Below are positions 31,473 to 36,247 of a stretch of 36,247 bases of DNA, piece by piece (positions within the stretch are counted from its first letter, which is position 1; each line of letters begins with the position of its first letter). The DNA comes from Bacillota bacterium (GTDB lineage Bacteria; Bacillota; Clostridia; Acetivibrionales; DSM-1351): assembly GCA_023391425.1 (NCBI GenBank), contig JAEWAX010000096.1:1-36247 (forward strand), in the 5' to 3' direction. Below the pieces are notes generated by a model. That model did no database searches and was not told the origin of the DNA. It worked only from the letters and a program-made list of their open reading frames with translations. The position numbers were made by a program, and so were the translations under genes.

Positions 31473-32565
31473 CTTTTATCTTCTCTCCTTTCTTACCCCG
31501 AATCAAAGCTAAGAGCAGCACGAGGAGGGGAATTAGATAAGTAATAAAAATACTGTATTGTCTTAAAAATAAAACATTTTTTTCTACTACTTCTGACAGG
31601 CTTTCTGGTAAGAGAGTAACTGTGAACGTACAAAATGCAAAAAGTAGCAAACTTGGCCGATGATTAGGTACATTAAAAGTCTTACAGAAAATACTAGCTG
31701 CCATATAAAAGGCCAATGCTACATTAACAATTGATGCAACCACCCAAATAAAAATAAAAATACTTTCCACTCTTTGGAAAAACCTATTAAAATAAATAAT
31801 TCTGGAAAGTTGGAAAAGTGTAGATAAATTTTCTCGTGCTTGTGTATATTCGAAGGCTAAAAGACTACAAAGTATGGTCAAACTTATAATAGCTCCAGAT
31901 AAAGACAAACTGATTAGTCCAACCTTTTTGAACTGTTTAGTACCATGGATTGCATTAATAATAAAAGCTAAAAAAATTACATCACTATAAGCTGACGTTC
32001 TTAATAAACCTGCATATAAGGTCGTTTGCAAGCTGTATCCGGCTATAGGAAAAAGATTATCGAATTTGTAAAACGGTAGGGGTAGTATTAGAATAAGTGC
32101 TATGCCAATGATTACAATAACAAAACATATATATGACATTCTTGCGATACCTTCAAGTCCTACATAGGCAAAGAATACTACCACTACTAAGAATGTAGCT
32201 ATAATCGCACTAGGAGGTGTGTAAGGTAATACATAGGCTTTGATCATCTCCACAAATTCTCTTAAACTTGAGCCTGCATAATACACGAAATAGCCACTAA
32301 ACACAAGGGCTAAAACTTTCCCCAAAAACTTGCCTGTAACAATTTCAAATATTTCACCTAGTTCTTTGTTAGGAAACCTTTTCATAAGTATACAGACCAA
32401 TAGAAAAAGGAGTATGCTGACAATGCAAGATATCAGTGTTGCATACCAAGCTGAAGTGCTTGTAGCTTTAACCAGAACCCTTATACTGGTATAGAAGGCT
32501 TTGGTTATTAGTACAAGAGTTGTAAGAGAAACGGCTTCCATTGTTCCAAAGTTACCTTCTTTCAT
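31459..32565 (-). CDS. gerAB: Spore germination permease-like protein GerAB (set 2)
   Basis: This 368-aa protein has about ten membrane segments, with the GerAB pattern EGNFGTMEAVSLTTLVLITKAFY at the start and VGLEGIARMSYICFVIVI in the middle. It is the germinant-binding subunit of the second receptor, encoded between gerAA and gerAC in the usual order. ATG 32565 is chosen because GAGGAG lies 7 nt upstream; ATG 32568 is possible. Either start overlaps the end of gerAA, so translation is probably coupled. An upstream extension to 32646 would be read entirely inside gerAA. Confidence 0.92.
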   Translation of the reverse strand: MKEGNFGTMEAVSLTTLVLITKAFYTSIRVLVKATSTSAWYATLISCIVSILLFLLVCILMKRFPNKELGEIFEIVTGKFLGKVLALVFSGYFVYYAGSSLREFVEMIKAYVLPYTPPSAIIATFLVVVVFFAYVGLEGIARMSYICFVIVIIGIALILILPLPFYKFDNLFPIAGYSLQTTLYAGLLRTSAYSDVIFLAFIINAIHGTKQFKKVGLISLSLSGAIISLTILCSLLAFEYTQARENLSTLFQLSRIIYFNRFFQRVESIFIFIWVVASIVNVALAFYMAASIFCKTFNVPNHRPSLLLFAFCTFTVTLLPESLSEVVEKNVLFLRQYSIFITYLIPLLVLLLALIRGKKGEKIKVEKV

Positions 32566-34336
32566 CATCGTTCTCCTCTCTGTCGTAACTGTAGTTTGGG
32601 TCCTTCTGTGTCCATTTCCTAGAGACTCTTGGTTGCCTTTCAACACCTATAGGGTTTATACCATCAGGTCTTTTATCTTGTTTCCAAACAGGCTTTCGAA
32701 CGGTTACGTCATTATTTTTTGTGGTTCTTGGTGCTAAGGGAGAAACAAAAGGCACTCCGAAAGACTTTTGGCTAACAAGGTATATACCTACTACCATAAA
32801 AACCGCAGTTAATCCGTAAAACCCCGAAAAAGCACCCATAATGATAAAAGCGAATCGTAGAAGCCTTATTGCCAAAGATAGACTTACGTTTGGTATAGCA
32901 AAATTCCCTAAGCCTGTAATAGCTACAACTATTATCAAAACAGGACTTACAATATTTGCTTGTACTGCTGCTTGTCCTAAAATCAAAGCCCCGATTATGC
33001 CCAGTGTATTACCTATAACTCCAGGTATTCTTATTCCAGCTTCTCGAATTAGCTCGAAGGATACTTCCATAAGAAGGACTTCTACAATAGTTGGGAATGG
33101 AACATTTTCTTTAGCTTTTGCAATAGCAATGAGCAAATCTGTGGGAATCATCTCTTGATGAAAGTTGGTCATAGCAACATAAAGTGCCGGTAGTAAAGTA
33201 GCGAAAAATATACCTAATAGCCTAATAAATCTTAAAACTGTTCCAAAAGGCCATTTCATATTTACATCTTCAGTACTATGGATGAGAGTATGAAGTGTAA
33301 CTGGTACAATTTTGGAAAAGGGAGATCCTTCTACTAGGATAGCTACTCTACCTTCAACAAGATGTGATGCAGTTCTATCAGGTCTTTCTGTAGTTAGTAC
33401 TGTTGGAATAATGGAGTAAGTATTATCCTCAATTAATTGTTCCAGCATGCCGTCTCCTTGGCTATAATCTATGTCGATATTATTTATTCTCCGTTTAACC
33501 TCATCTATAATGGCGGGATTTGTGAGTCCGTCGATATACATAATTGCACATAGAAGCTGGTTTTTTTGTCCTAACTTTATAAATTCTGTCGTCAGGTTAG
33601 GGTTTTTAAGGATTTTTCTAACTAGTGTTACATTTGTTCTTAAAGTTTCGTTAAAGGCTTCCTGTGCTCCCAAAATCACACCCTCAACGACAGGTTTTTC
33701 AACACCTCTAGCTGCAAATCCTTTAGTTTCGCTTGAAATGTAATAATTGCATCCATCAGCATACAAAAGTGTATTACCCGAAAGTATCTCATATTTAGCA
33801 TCACTAGGAGTATTAATTACATTTGTTTGGTTAGTCTCTAATACATTTTTTAGGATGTAATCTAGTTGGCAGCCTTCTTGCTTATCTTTGAATTTTTCAT
33901 CCTTTAAAAGCGGTCGCAATATAAAGTTATTAATAATGGTTTTATCAACCATTCCATCCATATAGGTGATAAATGCTTTATACTGCCCGGCAATCATGAA
34001 TTCACGAATAACGATATCCTTGTTCTTAGGCGAATTAAACTTTTCTCTGATATAATCAATATTTTTACTTATATCTGTAGAAATTGTTTTATCATCTGCC
34101 TTAATATTCTCAGTGTCTTTTTCTTCATTTGCTTCGGACGCTAATAATGGCTTCTTTAATATTGCTCTATTTTTCTTTTCCTTTGGAGTTGAGTTACTTT
34201 CTCTATCAGTTTTTTTAATTTTTTGTTGTTTTCTTTTCTCATCTACTTCAGGAATATAGAACTCTTTGGCAGTTTTTTTATCTTTGTATGTGATATATGA
34301 AAATAGCTTTTTAATAAAATTTTGTTTATTTTGCAT
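32552..34336 (-). CDS. gerAA: Spore germination receptor subunit GerAA (set 2)
   Basis: This 594-aa GerA protein has a longer N-terminus than set 1. About residues 15-85 are a charged Lys/Glu/Asp-rich linker (KKTDRESNSTPKEKKNR and similar). The soluble domain follows, with VIREFMIAGQYKAFITYMDG and LSGNTLLYADGCNYY. The membrane part has TNFHQEMIPTDLLIAIAKAKENVPFP, and the end has QKSFGVPFVSPLAPRT plus a basic tail of about 50 residues. It is the core subunit of the second germinant receptor. GAGAGGTG lies 7 nt before the ATG. It is the first gene of the minus-strand cluster. Confidence 0.95.
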   Translation of the reverse strand: MQNKQNFIKKLFSYITYKDKKTAKEFYIPEVDEKRKQQKIKKTDRESNSTPKEKKNRAILKKPLLASEANEEKDTENIKADDKTISTDISKNIDYIREKFNSPKNKDIVIREFMIAGQYKAFITYMDGMVDKTIINNFILRPLLKDEKFKDKQEGCQLDYILKNVLETNQTNVINTPSDAKYEILSGNTLLYADGCNYYISSETKGFAARGVEKPVVEGVILGAQEAFNETLRTNVTLVRKILKNPNLTTEFIKLGQKNQLLCAIMYIDGLTNPAIIDEVKRRINNIDIDYSQGDGMLEQLIEDNTYSIIPTVLTTERPDRTASHLVEGRVAILVEGSPFSKIVPVTLHTLIHSTEDVNMKWPFGTVLRFIRLLGIFFATLLPALYVAMTNFHQEMIPTDLLIAIAKAKENVPFPTIVEVLLMEVSFELIREAGIRIPGVIGNTLGIIGALILGQAAVQANIVSPVLIIVVAITGLGNFAIPNVSLSLAIRLLRFAFIIMGAFSGFYGLTAVFMVVGIYLVSQKSFGVPFVSPLAPRTTKNNDVTVRKPVWKQDKRPDGINPIGVERQPRVSRKWTQKDPNYSYDREENDDERR

Positions 34337-34537
34337 AATGTGTCACCTCTCTTTCAGATATTTATGATTTACAAAAAAGTGAAAATTAATCAGGTTTTAA
34401 TAATGTAAATAAACAATTGTTACATTTGATAATATTACAAAATATATATGTCAATCCACAAAAAGGGCTGTGTTGGGCTAAATTAAAATCAACTCAAACT
34501 TTTGCATTCGTATTTCACGAAAAACTTCAAAATTCTA

Positions 34538-34568
34538 TTGACATTGACGCAACGTAAAGGTGTATAGT
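34538..34568 (+). promoter_or_regulatory. MerR-type promoter with 19-bp spacer and operator
   Basis: TTGACA (34538-34543) and TATAGT (34563-34568) are 19 bp apart, the over-long spacing activated by MerR-family proteins. The spacer holds an imperfect inverted repeat, CATTGACG (34542-34549), CAA, CGTAAAGG (34553-34560). It sits directly before the MerR/TipAS gene, so autoregulation is likely. Confidence 0.75.
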
Positions 34569-34592
34569 GATAATTGTCAGGAGGGATTGAGC

Positions 34593-35357
34593 ATGGAATA
34601 CACAGTGCAGAAATTAGCGAGAATGGCAGGGATTAGCACCAGAACGCTAAGATATTATGATGAGATTGGAATTCTTAAGCCGGCAAGAATTAATTCTTCA
34701 GGGTATCGTATTTATGGACAAATACAGGTCGATAGGTTACAGCAGATTCTTTTTTACAGAGAGTTGGACGTAGATCTGGAAAGTATAAAGAACATTGTAG
34801 CCTCACCATCTTACAATGGCACTAATGCGCTTAAAGACCATCGTGAAAAACTTCTGGCAAAACGAGAACAGTTAGATATGTTAATTGCCAATATTGATAA
34901 AACAATTGAGGCATCAGAAGGGAGAATTAAAATGACTGATAATGAAAAGTTTATAGGCTTTAAACAGAAAATGATTGATGATAACGAGAAAAAGTATGGT
35001 AAAGAAATTCGAGAGAAATATGGTGATGAAGTGATAAATCAATCAAACAATAAGATAAAAGGCATGACCGAGGAACAATATGCGCAGTTAGAAAAAATTG
35101 GTGCCAGTGTTATTGATACTTTAAAAGCAGCCTTTGCAACTGGTAATCCAGCAGGAGAGCTTGCTCAAAAAACTGCTGATTTGCATCGCCAGTGGCTAAG
35201 TTTCTCTATGAGTAGTTATAGCAAAGAAGTACATGCAGGTATTGCACAAATGTATGTTTGTGACGATAGATTTAAAGCATACTATGATAAAGAACAACCT
35301 GGTAGTGCAGAATTCTTAAGGGATGCTATCCTTATTTATACTGGGATGAACAGCTGA
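34593..35357 (+). CDS. MerR-family regulator with TipAS ligand domain
   Basis: This 254-aa protein has an N-terminal MerR winged helix (YTVQKLARMAGISTRTLRYYDEIGIL, residues 3-28), a coiled coil (about 75-105) and a C-terminal TipAS domain (about 120-250: LHRQWLSFSMSSYSKEVHAGIAQMYVCDDRFKAYYD). Relatives such as TipAL, Mta and SkgA sense antibiotics or hydrophobic compounds and activate their own promoter and sometimes efflux or protective genes. The start at 34593 follows AGGAGGG. Its promoter has the typical 19-bp spacer. No efflux gene is adjacent, so the target may be elsewhere. Confidence 0.92.
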   Translation: MEYTVQKLARMAGISTRTLRYYDEIGILKPARINSSGYRIYGQIQVDRLQQILFYRELDVDLESIKNIVASPSYNGTNALKDHREKLLAKREQLDMLIANIDKTIEASEGRIKMTDNEKFIGFKQKMIDDNEKKYGKEIREKYGDEVINQSNNKIKGMTEEQYAQLEKIGASVIDTLKAAFATGNPAGELAQKTADLHRQWLSFSMSSYSKEVHAGIAQMYVCDDRFKAYYDKEQPGSAEFLRDAILIYTGMNS

Positions 35358-35390
35358 TTTATAAAGTAAGGCAGCTAAAAAATTATTAGG

Positions 35391-35540
35391 GTGGTAAGAG
35401 GGCTTAGAAACATTTTTTTGTATAAGCCAATGAATAATGCTATAAATGGTTTGAATTCAAGTTCAAAGTCAAAAATCTCTATTGAGCTTTACAATATTGG
35501 CAAAGAAATTGAAATTGCGAGCCCAATTTTGACGCAATAA
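35391..35540 (+). other. Doubtful 49-codon ORF in the spacer
   Basis: A GTG at 35391 opens 49 codons ending in the sequence SIELYNIGKEIEIASPILTQ. The C-terminal part looks protein-like, but there is no convincing ribosome site and no family match. It may be a short gene or the remnant of a longer one. The rest of this 376-bp gap holds only a terminator. Confidence 0.2.
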
Positions 35541-35595
35541 AATAACAAAAAAATAAAAATGTAATTCGATGCAAGAAAGATAATTTAATTCAAGT

Positions 35596-35642
35596 AAAAT
35601 GGAGAATCAAATTAGATTTATAATTATGATTCTCCATTTTTT
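35596..35642. terminator. Bidirectional-looking terminator
   Basis: AAAATGGAGAATCA (35596-35609) pairs perfectly with TGATTCTCCATTTT (35627-35640), with T-runs on the plus strand and a matching A-run at the 5' side. It lies between convergent genes. Confidence 0.85.
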
Positions 35643-35733
35643 AATTTCAGTTACATCATTTGTAATTAATCTTGCTTAAATCTTGAGTTAATTTAACATG
35701 CATTGAAAATTTAATAATTAGTAGATTAATTCA

Positions 35734-36159
35734 TTATTGTGGTTGATTCGGTTTCGAAATGTTGCTAAGAGTGTCTGCAACTTCAGTATCATATTTAGCT
35801 TCAATGGCAACGTCTCCAAGGGCTACTATTCCAACAAGGTTATTATTTTCAATTACAGGAACCCTTCGTATCTGGCTATTGGCCATTTGCTTAGCAACAG
35901 CATCCATTTCCATTTCAGGAGATACGGTAGTAACACCTGTAGTCATAATATCACTTACTGGTGTCTGTTGTGGATTTTTTCCATGAGCAACAGTTCTTAC
36001 TACAATATCTCTATCTGTAACAATACCAACTACACCACTCTGGTCACAAACAGGTATTGATCCTACATTGTGCATTTGCATAAGATGAGCAGTTTCTGAA
36101 ACAGTTTCTGCTGGGTTTACAAAAGCAACATTCTTAGTCATAACATCTTTTACTTTCAT
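35734..36159 (-). CDS. Two-CBS-domain protein
   Basis: This 141-aa protein consists of a tandem CBS pair: MKVKDVMTKNVAFVNPAET ... GIVTDRDIVVRTVAHG, then VSDIMTTGVTTVSPEMEMDAV ... RRVPVIENNNLVGIVALGDV. CBS pairs bind adenine nucleotides and act as energy or ligand sensors. It has no catalytic domain, so it may act through a partner or as a stress protein, as is common in soil and clostridial bacteria. The start at 36159 has GAGGAAGG 9 nt upstream; an earlier in-frame ATG lies directly after that ribosome site. It is a single gene near the window edge. Confidence 0.92.
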   Translation of the reverse strand: MKVKDVMTKNVAFVNPAETVSETAHLMQMHNVGSIPVCDQSGVVGIVTDRDIVVRTVAHGKNPQQTPVSDIMTTGVTTVSPEMEMDAVAKQMANSQIRRVPVIENNNLVGIVALGDVAIEAKYDTEVADTLSNISKPNQPQ

Positions 36160-36247
36160 TCTTATCATCCTTCCTCAATAATCTTTAGTATTTTTTGAAT
36201 ATCTCACTTAAATAATTCAAGATTTATGATTCCCAAGTAAGAAAGAA

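Noticed and set aside
32841..33158. 105-codon plus-strand ORF inside gerAA set 2
   Set aside because: It is a shadow of the gerAA reading frame, with no ribosome site and no family features.
34337..34460. SigmaG promoter upstream of the minus-strand ger cluster
   Set aside because: Germination genes should have one, but I could not find a -35/-10 pair with acceptable match and spacing on the minus strand here.
1..36247. Phage, insertion sequence, CRISPR or defence island
   Set aside because: No integrase, transposase, terminal repeats, repeat-spacer array or Cas-like proteins were seen. The window is mostly core chromosomal genes plus the ger cluster.

Overview
This window comes from the chromosome of a low-GC, endospore-forming Gram-positive bacterium, most likely a clostridial Firmicute. 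The evidence is AT-rich sequence and codon use, strong AGGAGG-type ribosome binding sites, an hrcA-grpE-dnaK-dnaJ heat-shock cluster under a perfect CIRCE operator, a remA/rpoZ/gmk block, pyruvate phosphate dikinase, and two sets of GerA-type spore germinant-receptor genes. The gene style resembles the Ruminiclostridium group of cellulolytic clostridia, but the genus is an inference. I see no tRNA, rRNA, CRISPR array, phage gene or insertion sequence.

Layout. 1-1.35 kb: a Crp/Fnr-type regulator and a DltE-like short-chain dehydrogenase. 1.45-2.8 kb: a yjdF-type riboswitch, a YjdF (DUF2992) gene, and a flavodoxin/ferredoxin fusion (EFR1 type) in one transcript. 3.0-6.2 kb: a complete ECF transporter operon (TrpP-like S component, two ATPases, EcfT). 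It is preceded by a promoter and a leader that carries eight (G/T)AG triplets, most at exact 5-nt spacing, followed by a terminator hairpin that contains the ribosome binding site. This looks like a TRAP-type tryptophan attenuator. 6.3-7.8 kb: a secreted or membrane-anchored YiiX-like cysteine hydrolase (minus strand) and a small membrane protein. 7.9-9.7 kb: two HD-domain nucleotide phosphohydrolases, Dgt-like and YfbR-like. 9.86-11.6 kb: a class IV aminotransferase and an integral membrane protein.

11.7-18.9 kb is the heat-shock operon hrcA-grpE-dnaK, then (after hairpins and a pair of structured repeats) dnaJ-prmA-rsmE and a CheY-like receiver that overlaps rsmE. 19.3-22.7 kb holds yicC-remA-gmk-rpoZ-glyQS, and 22.9-25.5 kb holds ppdK.

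25.7-34.3 kb is a germinant-receptor island. On the minus strand the order is gerAA-gerAB-gerAC, a 55-aa membrane protein, then a second gerAA-gerAC pair. The gerAB that would complete the second set lies on the plus strand, convergent with its gerAC, and is followed by another 55-aa membrane protein. 34.5-36.2 kb: a MerR/TipAS regulator behind a typical 19-bp-spacer promoter, a stretch with only a doubtful small ORF, and a two-CBS-domain protein.

The most interesting features are non-coding. They are the TRAP-like leader of the tryptophan ECF operon, the yjdF riboswitch with a visible anti-Shine-Dalgarno sequence, and the paired repeats with a compensatory base change between dnaK and dnaJ. 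The split germinant-receptor set with its two small membrane proteins is the most unusual gene arrangement.
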